In this document: piece by piece, positions 20,171 to 32,139 of the stretch
Position numbering within the stretch: the first letter of the stretch is position 1
How the letters are laid out: each line of letters starts with the position of its first letter
Assembly (NCBI GenBank): GCA_003427395.1
Contig: BFEA01000121.1
Span: forward strand, 1,219,888-1,283,887
DNA: 64,000 bases
Direction of reading: 5' to 3'
Source: Chara braunii
Lineage: Eukaryota; Streptophyta; Charophyceae; Charales; Characeae
Translations under genes and position numbers: made by a program
The notes under the pieces: model-generated
The model's input: only the letters and a program-made list of their open reading frames with translations
Databases searched by the model: none
What the model was told of the DNA's origin: nothing

Positions 20171-22384
20171 TGATACATTCTTAGTTGTTACTACTAGTAA
20201 TGATCGTGAGGGATATGCAAATGACCTGGTGACAATTGTGTATGATCCGTGCTACACTCCACCTCGTAGTCGCCGAGTTGTAAGTGAGTTTGACAAGTAC
20301 GTCATTAAGAAAAGGGCTACGGTCGTGTCGGGTACAAACTGTACGCGCACGAGCGTGTGGTTGGAATCTCGCAGGTCACTCGACTAGCAACGGAAGGACT
20401 CGGAGTGGGATCAGAGATTAGGGGAAAGAACGGAGGTAACTCGTTTGGTCATGGTTCATGATTTCAAATCTTACGAAGTAACTGCGGGAAAAGAAAGCAA
20501 TAGTAAACAAAAAAAAACGTCTCCTACTACGTTGTTAAGTTTTTACTTGACGAGGAATGATGGTTTGTCTGTTTGGGTAGTCTGAGTCTGAACTGGAGCA
20601 GTGTGAGGTGAACGTTAATCGAATATCTAGCTGCTCCTGATGAAGTCTCCATTATGTTAAACCTTGACTTAATTGAAGTCAGAGTCTTAGCATGAATCGA
20701 GACTAAGGGACCTAGTGGTTACCAGATGAGACTCAGTCTTCTCCCTTCTCCTTTCTTCTACATCGGTTCTTATTGCATGTCTACATGTTGTATGCTTGTG
20801 TGTCGTGCTGAATCGATCCCTCAAGCAAGTTCTTGCTTGCGAGATCTGTTTTTAACATTAAGAGGTTGAAAGTGCCCTAGAAAAATTGCACCACGCGCGA
20901 TGTCATGATTGATGCCTGAGTCAGGAGCCCTATGAGCTCTCTGCTTGATAAGGAAGGAGGGGGAGGTATGAGCTATGCATGGAACGGATGCTGCTCTCAG
21001 CAGGACTCACCTTGTGGTCGCCTTCAGCCTGAGAAAGATTTTACTTAAGAACTTTCCATGATTAGCATTTCTTGGTTTTCTAGACAACTTGGTGAATGAT
21101 GAGTTGCTGTCAACATTTGATCGTTATCGTCGCTGATTATGTTCTTCTGCTACTCAGAAAGGGTCGTTTGGTTAGGCGAATGATAATCACTGAGCCAGAA
21201 AACTAAACAACACGAAATTAAGAAGCAAGTCAGACTGACTGCAGAGTTACGTGATCCTCCCAGACCTGCCTTTGGGGGTTCAAGTAACGACCCTCTACCT
21301 CGAAACGCATATCCGAGTTCCGTTTGAAAGAGGACAAGAGTCATAAACGTAGTCTGAAAGTTTAACTAATCGTCTGAAAAGGTTTTGTAATACTGATGAC
21401 GGAAAGGCTTATAATTATACGGATTTAAGGCCACACGAACACCCAAGGTACTCATACAGTCCCACGTGTGCGCGATCAAACGGGCTTATAGGCTTTCTCG
21501 TGTTCGCACATGCATGGGGTTATACGAGCCCCTGAGTAAAGTAATTGTATGAACTTGAACACTTGTGCTGGTTCGTAAGTTTGCGGAACTACCTGGACAA
21601 ATGTGCACTGACTTGGTTATGTGAATCCTCAAATGCTCGTGTAAACCAATGGATACCGCGGTCGGTAAAGGATGCCATCGACCAAGCCCTCCGCTCCCAT
21701 CGATCGGAATGCCTTCCCTTGAGAGCCAGGGGTGCGTGATGAACCGACGGGGTGGAAAGCGACAGTTGAGAAAAGTAATTTATTTAATTATTAAGCTATT
21801 ACTTGACGGGGACTGACTCCGGTAGTGACTAGTGCTTGAGTGAAGGTTGGAAATTGATTGACTTGACCGAGACAATGATGAAGTATTTACCTATCACGTG
21901 ACTCTGAGAACGAAGACCAAGGTCAGGACGTGACTTATGTCATACTTCGGTTTTCCCTTCAGATGCTGGTGAAACTTCATAGTGGAGGACATATCGAGAC
22001 ATAAGTCATGAACCCGCTTGCGCGGTCGGAAGTAGACTGTGGACGCGCGTTCTTGACCCAACAAAACCTCATGATTTCCGCCTGGCGTTAAGTAGTTGCA
22101 GAAAGTGTCTTGCAGTCCAGAGAAAACACAGGGTAGGTGCTGAGATCCGGATCCTTACTAACGAGTGGAAATTATATTAACTCAATGAACAAAAGAACTC
22201 CTAAGACGGTCTTTCACGACCTTCTGAGCCAGGTAACAAGAACAGGCCTAGGACATTTGGACAGGTTACTCATTTATAGGAAAAACTCATTACTAATTCA
22301 ACTGTCGTCGAGATAATTTGAACTTGTACCCCTTTTCCTTATCTTATCATTCAGGAGTCTATCTTGAATGAGGGATAAGAAAGC
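20171..22384. other. Intergenic, no gene seen
   Basis: No frame longer than about 64 residues and none with recognisable motifs. Some local palindromy (for example near 21400-21540) resembles the neighbouring hairpin-rich DNA. Confidence 0.4.
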
Positions 22385-22636
22385 ATGGGGGATGGAAATG
22401 TCTTATCGGTGTCCTACGCACTCTGCAAGGATAAAATGAAAGTTTGGGGAGAGGAAGCACTCGGAGGTTTCCAGTGCCACGTAAGGTTAATGAGGGAACA
22501 TGCACTGACAGTGACGAAAACTCAAAAGAACGTTGAATACATCATATACTCCTATGGGCCTAACGGAAAGCTGAACAGTATCTACTCGTCCCTAGAAACG
22601 ATCGAACGGGTCAGGACGGAGACTAGAAAAGCGTAA
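22385..22636 (+). CDS. Uncharacterised 83-residue ORF, possibly a leader remnant
   Basis: This frame has ordinary composition and lies about 0.7 kb upstream of a family-A leader fragment in the same orientation. It contains V-E-Y-I-I-Y-S-Y-G-P-N-G-K-L and a closing helix-like S-L-E-T-I-E-R-V segment. I could not align it with the leader at 55850-56330. It may be part of the family-A leader or chance. Confidence 0.25.
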   Translation: MGDGNVLSVSYALCKDKMKVWGEEALGGFQCHVRLMREHALTVTKTQKNVEYIIYSYGPNGKLNSIYSSLETIERVRTETRKA

Positions 22637-22689
22637 GACTGCTCAGACCTCTTTTCCCAAAGACTTCTTTGGCATACCTGATCAGTAAG

Positions 22690-23290
22690 CAACGTTCAGT
22701 CCTTCGCTTCATAGTACTCAGTACTGAGTTGCCAAGTGATCGGCACTCAGTATCGCGTTGTCAAGTAAACAGTACCGTGTTGTCCTATCAAGTAAACAAG
22801 TGTTTAGTACACTGTTGGGTAATCAATGTTCAGTGATTCTGCCAACACAACAACATCACATCAGCTAAGATCAATCATTTTTCTCGGTTTTCCTTGGTAT
22901 CGGAGTTCAGTGCAAATCAGACAGTACCTCACTAGAGGACATCGAAATTGGTTTCGACATTTACGCTTGCACATGAGTACGGATCAACTGTTCGAATCGT
23001 AAGGTAGTTTCAGCTAGGATCAATCAACGTCTAATCAGCACTCAGTCAGGGTTTATTCAATGTACAGTCATTCGAGTTACTAGAAAGTTTCAGTTAGGGC
23101 CAAACAACTCTCCGACACCTTTTATTTGCATCATATCAGCTTCAATCAGCAATCAGTCATTACAAAGAAAAAAATAGAGATTGGTTTTCAGTGCTCGACT
23201 CCACTCATGAGTGCAGTTCAGTCGTCTTCAATCAGTAAATCAATCTTGGCCAGTCTTAACATAATTGCTTCAAGAGATACCTTTTAGTAT
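22690..23290. repeat. CAGT-rich degenerate repeat
   Basis: The strings TCAGT, AGTAC and CAATCAG recur many times here, with phrases such as CAAGTAAACAGT/CAAGTAAACAAGT repeated close together. It looks like an old short-period tandem tract. No ORF. Confidence 0.45.
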
Positions 23291-23329
23291 CGGTATGCCA
23301 GTGCAACTGGTTTCAAGCGAGATGAACTA

Positions 23330-24345
23330 TTCGTCTTTGTGGTTCACACTGAGTTCGCTGAGGGAACCATTCATGACATGAGACCCTATGTAACGAAGGG
23401 GAAAGAGAGCCACGTGCACTTTGATTCAATCTGGATTGCAACAGCCAGGTATCTCGAGGAGAGAGAAAGATAGCTTGTTGAGGGTGGCACAAAGCTGATC
23501 CATAGCTTCGGACCCAAGCTCTATTCTGACTATCCCAGACCTCGAGTTCCTTTCCTTCTCACAGACGGTTCTTGTTGGGGCGACCTGGTAGATCAGGCAA
23601 AGAGGTACATTTCCCCTGCAGAGATCGACTATGATGCAGTGACAGAGCCCTCAGAGTGTCGGCATCTCAGATGAGGGATTTTTTTTCGGTCGTACCTAAC
23701 TACTATGTGGGAGGAATTTTGTATTATGGTCGACTTTCGGATGGAAGTGTTCAGAGCTGGCAAGCTTCAGGTGGCTCTATATACAGAGACCACAACCTCA
23801 GAGAGTGTGGAGACATGGCATGAAGCAGAAGAGACATACAGCAAAATGAGAGATTGAGAGTGTGACCTAGAGGGATGAGTGAAAACTCGAGATTAGTGCT
23901 GGCCACGTTCTCCTCCATGTGTACTCTCTGAGACTATTATGAGTTCCCACTTTTCCCTCATCTAACTTTGTCTTTGCTCGAGTCTGTCAGTCTTGTTTCC
24001 TGCATTGTCATTGCCAATGATTGAGTTTCTTGATGATTCTGTCACAGTTCTCAAAATCAGAAAAAATCGCAGAATTGATACATGCATGACATTTCAAAAC
24101 CCCATGATTATTATTGGCATTATTCTTTGCTGTTCTGAATCAAAATAAAAGATTCCCAAGACCGGGACCGGCGAAGACCGCAATTGAAGGATCTCGCTCG
24201 AAGCCGGACGCACACAACAGGAAGGGATTTCCTTTAAATTAATTTATTTGATTTATTTTATTTATTGCAAACATCATCCAAAACCCTGCGTGACAGCCTG
24301 TTGGCTTTCTAGTCGCCTGATGAGGCCCGACTAGAAAAAGTGCAA
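23330..24345 (+). pseudogene. Fragment of family-A leader ORF (copy C)
   Basis: This plus-strand segment matches the leader of the minus-strand element (reverse complement of about 55880-54990). Shared peptide landmarks are E-G-T-I-H, V-x-K-x-G-K-E, then V-T-V-L-K-(I/V)-R-K and a D-T-x-M segment rich in Ile. The shared DNA continues through a phrase AGACCG..GACC..CGAAGACCG, an AT-rich stretch and CCTGCGTGACAGCCTGTTGG. Stops break all frames. It shows that the leader upstream of the type-1 modules also coded for protein. No domain family recognised. Confidence 0.7.
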
Positions 24346-24389
24346 CACTGTCGGTCCACGTTGCTCTTCTCCTATCCCAATCTCCAGTG

Positions 24390-25275
24390 CGCAGGTGCGC
24401 GCTGATCCCCGCGGCTCCGATCCCGACCGTGTGTCTGTCCGCGATGATGCACGTGTGCGCACAACTGCGCGGATCCCAATCCCGATGCGCACTTCCGTGC
24501 GCATGTGCACGCAGTCATACGGGTATCCCGATCGCTCGGTGCTTTTCCTGACCGTGCGGGTCCCTGTCCCGATTGAGCGCGCCCGTGCGTAAGCGCTCGC
24601 ACTAGCACGCGCGGCTGTTCCGCTTGTGCGCCCCTGCGAGTGTGTCTGTACTAGCGCACGCGGTTGTTCTGCTTGTGCTTGAGAGCGAGAGTGAGCACCT
24701 ACCTACCCTTCGTCGTCTCGCACACGTCTGTCCCTCTCCCCCTGGGAGCTTCCCTGTGCATTCGCCTCTTGTGCGTCCCGTGAACTCCCGTAGTGTCCCG
24801 CAAGTCCGTCTGTGCGAAGTCATGAGTTCTTCTCGTGCGCCTGTAGGTGCGCATCCCGAAAGTGTCAACTCTTCCCGTGCGCCTGTAAGTGCAGATCTGC
24901 CAAAAAGCCCCGACCTTGAGCCCGGTTGGGCTTTTACGCTTTGCCGGGTTCCTCCCTCGGTGTGTCCCAGCGCCCTCGTGTGCTCCGAGGCTGCCGACAA
25001 GTTGCAACGCCCCGGTACCGTGGCTCTTCCGGGCCTGTTTGGGCCCCCGAAGGGTTTCTGGCGAAGGAGGCCTTTTTGTTGGCTACCGGGTCTTTTGCAG
25101 CGCCTTGGTACCGGGCCTCCTCCCGAACCTAGGCCCGGGCCTGTATTCGCGTGGTCCCCACGCGAAAGGTACGGCCTTATAAAACTCCGTAGGGCCCGAA
25201 CTCCGCTTTTTGTAATTCCATGGCCCGCGGGCCTCTTTTCTCCAGCCTCAGGCCCGCAACCCCTTGTTTTTTAAG
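24390..25275. other. GC-rich interval with GTGCGC-type repeats; no supported gene
   Basis: The sequence is rich in GTGCGC and CCCGTGCG phrases and in short palindromes. A 216-residue frame (24624-25274) is open on the plus strand with antisense frames open at the same place, as expected from high GC and few stops. Residues are Pro/Arg/Ser/Leu-rich without motifs. Confidence 0.5.
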
Positions 25276-26199
25276 GCTTTAGTCAGGGCTTGAGTGTCAA
25301 AGTCCCAATGACGCCTACGCGGCGATATCTCCCCTAGCGACAATATCCTTTTGTGTTGAGCCTCGGATGCACTAGCGGCGCTGACTGTCGCCGAGTTCAC
25401 CTGAAGGCTCGCCTTACGAACCAAGCGTCCTCTTCGTTTGGGCCATTGTCCAGCACTTAGTTGCTTAGCTCGGCCCCTTGTTCCCGTCTGATATCCGTAG
25501 CCCCCAGCTCTCCTTCGTTGTTGACATACTCCACGTATCTTGTCTGCGACAGGTCCCCCTAGCGTTCATGCGAAGAATGTTCATCCTTGAGCTCATGGCT
25601 CGTTGTTTCCCGACGTCCTAGCTCCGACGCCAGTGACGTGGTTTCTGGTACCTCAATCCCTCAATATTAGCCATGGTCTCTCCCGACAGAATAAGTAGAT
25701 TCACCATCCGTCAAATGCAATTATCAAGAAAGTAAAGGGCAGCGTAAGGCTGGAGCCGCCCGACACCGGGCCGTGGCCGACGCAGTTGCTTCCTCTAGCA
25801 GAGCCCATAATAAGGCTCAGGTTGTACTTCAACCAATTGTCGTGCAGCATCTGGTTAAGACCCATATCGGTAAATGCTGAGAAAAGGGGCTCCTGTGAAC
25901 TTGAATATCCCCTTAGGACATGGGGCCTGTTGGGGGCTGCACTTAGAACACATGCATGTTATCTAAGGGCCCCCTGAGGACAAAATCCTCACATTCTATC
26001 CCCCCTAGCTCCAAGAGTCCAATGAGATGCTTCTATGGAGATACTTTCCCCTTAAGTTTACGTTCGTACTCAGCCACGATCTGAGGAGTTGTCTTGACAA
26101 GCTTCTGCCTTATGAACCAACGATCTTCCTTACGATCCGTAAGATGCCTAAACCGAACACGGTGTCGAGTGCATCGCCCCCCCCCCCTTTTCTCGCAAA
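25276..26199. other. Intergenic, no gene seen
   Basis: No coding pattern or recognised repeat. A CCCCCCCCCC run occurs near 26176-26187. Confidence 0.4.
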
Positions 26200-26740
26200 G
26201 GGGCGGGAACCCTCCCTGCCATGTCATGCAGAAGTTAAAGCAAAACCTAAAATAGAGACAACTTGGAGACGACGCATAAATAACCTCCACGAACCGCCGA
26301 GAAGCTCGAGATCGCGTCGTCCCTTCGCCGCTCTAGCCTGGTACGCCAGATGTACTTCGTGCAGTGCCCTACAACAGGATAAGTTTTCGTGGGGCACAAC
26401 TTTCTTTCCTAAGGGGTTGTCACCACCCTTAGGGGCATATCCCTACCGAGCTAACGACCTACGTACGAAAACTTTTACATGCAATTGTAGAGGTAGGTCA
26501 GTCAAGGACGTTTGCTCATTGGTTGTAGTACAGGTACGTGCAGTTAAAACGTGTATTGAACCTGGATGTCGTTCGTCCATTCGGACACTGATCTTCTAAG
26601 GACGAAGCGTACGCTGGCCGACTCGGACGGTCTGAACCACGACTACAACCCCCTGTAAAACGGTCCACTCTAGGTCGATAACAACGGCGACTCCTAAAGC
26701 AACGAATGCCCGCCAAGATGCTCCCTATAGAAAGAAAATG
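26200..26740 (-). repeat. Dispersed repeat, copy 2 (inverted relative to 19640-20170)
   Basis: In reverse complement this carries the same ordered phrases as copy 1, including AGGGTGGTGACAACCCCTT and GCATGTAAAAG. The plus-strand 190-residue frame across it (26027-26599) is not preserved in copy 1, so it is not treated as a gene. Confidence 0.7.
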
Positions 26741-28679
26741 TATCCACCGTGAGTAGATTTTAATTGCTTCTCATTTTTTCTTTTTTTTAAGTTCAGGATA
26801 ACTTAAATGAAGAAAGTCGGACGAAGTGAAAAACGAGGATCATTTGGACGGGTATAGGAAGATAAGGTAATTCAGGATAGAAAAGGTCAATCCTCGAGAA
26901 AAAGCTAAGTACGTTTAACATTATCTACTTTATTTGAATCGAATTCGTTTTACGGTGCGCACAAAATTAATATTTTTTTAAAACAACCAACCCTTCTTGG
27001 CATGCAGGCAAGTGAGAAAAAAACAAAACTTTCCCTCTTTCTCAAATAGGCATAATTAATCCCCTTTGCAAGCATCCTTCTACCTACCTGCACCCACAAA
27101 AACTACCACCGGTCTAGAAAATTCTCGTACTCTCGTCAGATCTCACTTTTTCACATGCATAACCCCACACGCCTTACTTTACTTTTTTTGTCTGAACGTT
27201 CAAAACAGACAAGGCCAAGCAAAGTGTGCATTTACACAGGTGTGAAAAGGAGTCTGAGTCAATCAATTGACCTTGAGTGAAGTAGTGTCGAACGCGCCCT
27301 GGTCACTCAAGAAAGCCAAGTAACAATATACTCATTGCCAAAGAAAAGCCTGCAGCTCCAAGGTAAGTCCTAGGTCGACCAATGACCTTAATTCAACCTC
27401 TACTCGCACGTCCTACATGCGGGAGCCCCAAGTGTGAAAACGGCAATTCGCGCACGCTCCAAAAAAAATTCATGGTTCTCGAGTCGGTCCCAACTAGTCC
27501 CAAGTGGTCCCAGATGATCCTACTCTATTAACCACCTCGCCAATGATCTCATACTCGAAAACCACTTGTGCCGCACTCTTAAAAAAATAACAACTGCATC
27601 AAAAACTCAAACCTCAAGTGGAGAAAACCTCCACTGTGATCGCACACGTCCAGAGTCAGTCCCAAGTGGTCTGAGGTGGTCCCAGGTGCTCCCACGTAGC
27701 TGCCCTCCGAATCAGCTGGCCCTAACTGTTGAAACTGCCTTCGCCACTTACTCCAAAAAATAAAAATGGCCTCGAAATGTTAATATCGCAAGTATCGAGT
27801 ATCGCACAGTCAAAACATTGTCCCCACTCCACCCACATATGCTTAAACTAGTCCTGCTGTTTGTGTGCCGCACTCTAATTAACACCGCATTTGGAACCTG
27901 GTCCAATGTGTGCGCCAACTATCGTGTTGCTTCCAATTCATACCAGTCCTCAATTTACTGTACTCATGCCACCAAAAAAATTAACGATGAGGTCACCACT
28001 CACTGCGTCACCTCACTCGACCTCACGAATACCCGTAGTACCACCACCTGACCATGCAAAAAAAAAAAAAAGGTCTACGGTCCAAAAAAAGAAGGTTCAC
28101 TGCGCCAAAAACATTCAGCAGCACCTCCTCTCCAACTATCACCACCAAGCTATCAAGAAACGGGCAACACTTCCCTACCGAAAATATCACCGTCGTCGTG
28201 CCGTAAACCGAGCAGCACCTCCCTTCATAAAAATCCATTGTCGTCGTGCCGCAATTTTGGCAGCGTAACCCTGCAAAATGAAGTGCAGCGTGTCGCACGG
28301 TCACACCAACACTGCGTCAAAACAAATCATGCCGACGCTGTAAAATTCCGGCAGCATATCCCCACAAAAATGAGAAAATAGCTTGCGAAAGGTTCGTCCA
28401 CCAATACTACTACCAGTGAAGTCCTGACAGCCCGCCGTTGCCGTTGAAACCCACCACCAAATTAGTAAAATTTGGGCCCTCGATAAAATCCTGGCCCAAA
28501 GTTTACTCGCGCTGCACCGCTGCGGTCCCGCAGCGTCCCAAGTACCGCCCAGCTGGACGAGGACCAGCCAGAGGCAAGTGGAGCACAGTGCTTCCTACCC
28601 CGCCTATGGCGACCCTTCTCCTCCTCTCGCGCTCCTCTGCAGTCCTCTGGCCTCCTCCCTTGTTGCCTCGACAACTCCT
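26741..28679. other. Intergenic, repetitive AAGTGGTCCCA phrases
   Basis: No supported gene. CCCAAGTGGTC-type phrases recur near 27486-27690, and A-runs are common. A CGTCGTGCCG phrase repeats near 28193 and 28243. Confidence 0.4.
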
Positions 28680-28682
28680 ACA

Positions 28683-29012
28683 GCCAGTGTCGTCCCCCGT
28701 ACGTTGAACGGGGGTCTCCGTATGACCCGTGTATACGGATGGACGAACGGCCGTACGGGCGTACACACAGTCTCCGTTCGAACGTGACAGGGCCTGGTGT
28801 GAGGGGGAGGGAGGGGGTTTGACCCCCAGGGATGGTAGGGGGGTTCTCGAGGTTCACGTCAATATTTTTTTAAACATTTTAAGAAAAATTTTCGTGGTGG
28901 AAAAAGGAGAAAAAAAACAAAAGCAAAATCGAATGAATCTGCTGCTAGAACATGGAAATATACGTTGTCACACTTTGTTCTTGTTCTTGTTTGTATGTGT
29001 GTGTGTGTGTGT

Positions 29013-29051
<39 letters not shown>

Positions 29052-29133
29052 CGCGGGGGGGAGGCGACCCCCCCACGTCTAATCAATCAATCAATCAATC
29101 AATAAAAAATAAAATAAAAATAAAAAACGTGAT

Positions 29134-29171
<38 letters not shown>

Positions 29172-29830
29172 TTTGTATATGTGTGTGTTTGTGTGTGTGT
29201 GTTTGTGTGTGTTTGTGTGTGTGTGTGTGTATGTGTATGTGTTCGCGGGGGGGACGCGACCCCGCCACTGATAATCAATCAATTAATCAATCAAAAAAAA
29301 AAAAAAAACCAGCAAAAGCCGCGATCGTGTGTGTGTGTGTGTTCGCGGGGGGGAGGCGACTTCCCCACCGATAATCAATCAATCAATCAAAAAAAAAATC
29401 GAAAAAAAAAAGGTCGCGATCGTTTGTGTGTGCGTATGTGTGTGTGTGTGTGTGTTCGCAGGGGGGAGACGACCCCCCACTAACATTCAATCAATCAATC
29501 AATCCATCAATTAATCAATCAATCAATCAACCAATCAATCAATCACTCACTCAATCAATCAATCAATCAATCAACCAATTAATCAATCAATCAATCTGCT
29601 TTTTTTTTTTTTAACATTTTTTTTTTTCTTATTTTTCTAATGGGGGGGGTTAGCCCCCGACGTCCGAACCCCCCCGACCCATCCAACCCCTCAACACCCG
29701 TTCGAAAGGCCGTTTACGGAGGGCCCAAAATCCATACGTACGGGTCGTACGGACGCTGAGGGTCTGTGCGTACGCTCGTACGGGAGTACGGACGGGCAAT
29801 CCCCGTACAAAGTGACGACACTGCCTCCAG
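28683..29830. mobile_element. Candidate inverted-repeat (foldback/MITE-like) element
   Basis: The left end (28683-28830) and the reverse complement of the right end (29640-29830) share CAGTGTCGTC, a GTACG..GGGG block, TCCGTAYG/ACGACCCGT phrases, a CGTACG..CGTACRCACAG phrase, TTCGAACG and an inner GGGGG-TT(A/T)G-CCCCC. Identity is moderate, with rearrangement. Inside are four copies of a composite microsatellite. No transposase is present, so this would be a non-autonomous element. Target-site duplications could not be defined. Confidence 0.4.
28990..29600. repeat. Four-unit composite microsatellite with GC hairpin
   Basis: Each unit consists of (GT)n, then TTCGC and a G-run, AGGCGA (or a variant), a C-run, then (AATC)n, then an A-run ending CGATCGT. 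Units begin near 28990, 29133, 29325 and 29424. The G-run and C-run would form a stem closed by a short loop. The final (AATC)n, about 29488-29596, is the longest. Confidence 0.85.
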
Positions 29831-29879
29831 CAGCCCATCAACACTCAAGTGTGTTTGTCACACACTGGCAGCACGAGTG

Positions 29880-30730
29880 CATAAGAAAGGCAGTTGGGGA
29901 CAACCGCCTTTTTTTATAGTGGCTAAGGAGGGTTAGACGTTGCTCCTGCCCATGCAAAATCGTGGGCTCACAGTGAGCTCTTGATCCTGCCAAGATCAAC
30001 GACTAACTATGGCCGCGCGACAGCCACAACCTTAGTTGGGGCAGTTTCTTTAACTGCCCCATTTTTTTATTTTTTATTTTTACCTTAACTATCTCAAAAT
30101 TTTGCGAAATACCTGAGGTCATGGCATTTCTGAAACTGTTTTTCTTTTATTTTTCTGATAAGGGGTTCGACAGATACAACCCCTTGCAGTTTGATGTACC
30201 TGAATCCTTTTCTCAGGGCAGATACATCGAGGAAAATATTGTACTTGGCCTTTTTTTTTATGACCCCTCATTTTTCAGGCTCCCTCTAAAAACGGGAGCC
30301 TGACAGTTGCCTCTGGCAGTTTCTGCCAGAGGTAGCACTTCGTGAGGACAAGTGTACTCACTAGAGTTCTGCAAAAAGAAAAAAAAAACTGAAAAAAAAA
30401 AGAAGAATAAAACTACATTTTACTAAATGCGCCTGACCCTTACCTCGGCCAGGTGCAGGCTGCTGAAACCAATAGCCTTTTTCTTGTTCTCTTTCTTGCC
30501 CTCCCCTGAAAATGGGGAGGGTTGTTGTTAGGTTGGGAGGAGTAGGAGTTCCCCTCCCAACTCCCTCGTTTCTCCCCCTCCAACCACCTTTCTCTCACTC
30601 ACGTACTGTGAGCCGCAAGATTCAAGATGTCGCGGCCACAATCATTCGTTCCAAAAATGAAGTGGGAACCTTTATAATCCCACACAGTCTGAAAAGGCTG
30701 TTGTTTTTCATCCATGAGACAACAACCTCA
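29880..30730. repeat. Second hairpin field (perfect 6-10 bp stems)
   Basis: At least eight perfect hairpins occur in 850 bp. Examples: GGGGCAGTT/AACTGCCCC near 30038; GGGGTT/AACCCC near 30162; CAGGCTCCC/GGGAGCCTG near 30277; CCTCTGGCAG/CTGCCAGAGG near 30311; CCCTCCCC/GGGGAGGG near 30500; GTTGGGAGG/CCTCCCAAC near 30532; GTGGGA/TCCCAC near 30662. Sequence between them is AT-rich. Some are followed by T-runs and would look like intrinsic terminators in bacteria, but here they are a dispersed feature without genes. Confidence 0.7.
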
Positions 30731-31127
30731 TTTTGTTTTTCCTTTCTTTTTTTTTCCTTCTTAATTGTGCAACTTTTTTCAACCTATTCCACATTCTTGT
30801 TCCAAACAGCCATGAAACAGGAGGGGGATAAACAAAAAGGAAAAGGAAAAAAAAAAAAAGGGAAATTTTCGAAATGCCCCTTTGACGGCCTACGTACCCT
30901 GATTTGCCCCTAGGCCCTCAGCACTTTCCTGCAGGCCCCGGTTAGTGAGGGGCACAAGTTAGCCACGCAACTTTTTGGACCCTCGGTGCCATTTCACCGA
31001 AAGTTGTGCGATATTACCCTCATGTTGGGCATGCATCTTTCCATAATGCCCTCTCGTGGGAAATTCGGATTTCGTGTTGCTACAAAAATGAAGCAGTTCG
31101 TGTTTGTATTTTTTTTTTTTTTTCTTG

Positions 31128-31178
31128 TGTGAGAGAGAGAGAGTGTGTGTATGTGTGTGTGTGTGTGTGTCTGTGTCT

Positions 31179-31230
<52 letters not shown>

Positions 31231-31510
31231 CTTTGAAAGAGAGAGAGAGAGAGAGACAGAGACAGACAGAGACAGACATACTCTGAGAGAGAGAAAGAGA
31301 GACAGAGACAGACATACTCTGAGAGAGAGAGAGAGAGACAGAGACAGACATACTCTGAGAGAGAGAGAGAGACGGACACACTCTAAGAGAGAGAGAGAGA
31401 GGAAGTGGGCACTACCTTCTTCCCTAAACATAATGCAACCCAATTGTGACGGCACCAAACCGCAAATCTAGATTGTATACATTGTAACGGGGGTCCGTTA
31501 TGTTCGAGGG

Positions 31511-31561
<51 letters not shown>

Positions 31562-31598
31562 GGTTGGAACGGGCGGCAGCGAGAGCAAGAGTGGGCGG

Positions 31599-31655
<57 letters not shown>

Positions 31656-31692
31656 GGTTCGAAAGGGCAGCAGCGGGAGCAAGAGCGGGCGG

Positions 31693-31770
<78 letters not shown>

Positions 31771-31912
31771 GGTACGATACAGACAAGTGTAGCCTGGCCA
31801 CAACGAAACAAAATGTGCGAATGTATCTGATGGAGAGAATGGACCAGACAGATTTGCTCCACCACATGCATTCACGCATTTGTGCAGGAGAGAGAGCGAG
31901 AGCGAGCGAGCG

Positions 31913-31977
<65 letters not shown>

Positions 31978-31978
31978 N

Positions 31979-32050
<72 letters not shown>
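31128..32050. repeat. GA, GT/CA microsatellite block
   Basis: 31143-31172 is (GT)n and 31179-31216 is (CA)n, so the pair can fold on itself. From 31230 to 31390 a unit of about 32-36 bp containing GACAGACATACTCTGAGAGA repeats about four times. From 31513 to 32048 long (GA)n runs alternate with two copies of a 45-bp GC-rich spacer (GGGGTT at about 31559 and 31653, each ending GGGCGGCGAAG). One N lies at 31979. Confidence 0.95.
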
Positions 32051-32139
32051 AAGAGAGAGTGAGAGAGAGTGTGTGTTACGGACTCTGCCAGGGCTCGATC
32101 CCTGGTCCGCGGGTTACCACCAGCTAGGCTGCTATTCTA

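Noticed and set aside
24624-25274. 216-residue ORF in GC-rich DNA
   Set aside because: Overlapping open antisense frames, repetitive GTGCGC composition, no domain.
26027-26599. 190-residue plus-strand ORF
   Set aside because: The frame is not preserved in the inverted copy at 19640-20170 and shows no motif.
29330-29600. CRISPR-like regular repeats
   Set aside because: Repeats are (AATC)n and (GT)n microsatellites of variable length without unique spacers.
30030-30520. Bacterial-type terminators (GC stems followed by T-runs)
   Set aside because: Eukaryotic context and no upstream genes; they are part of a hairpin field.
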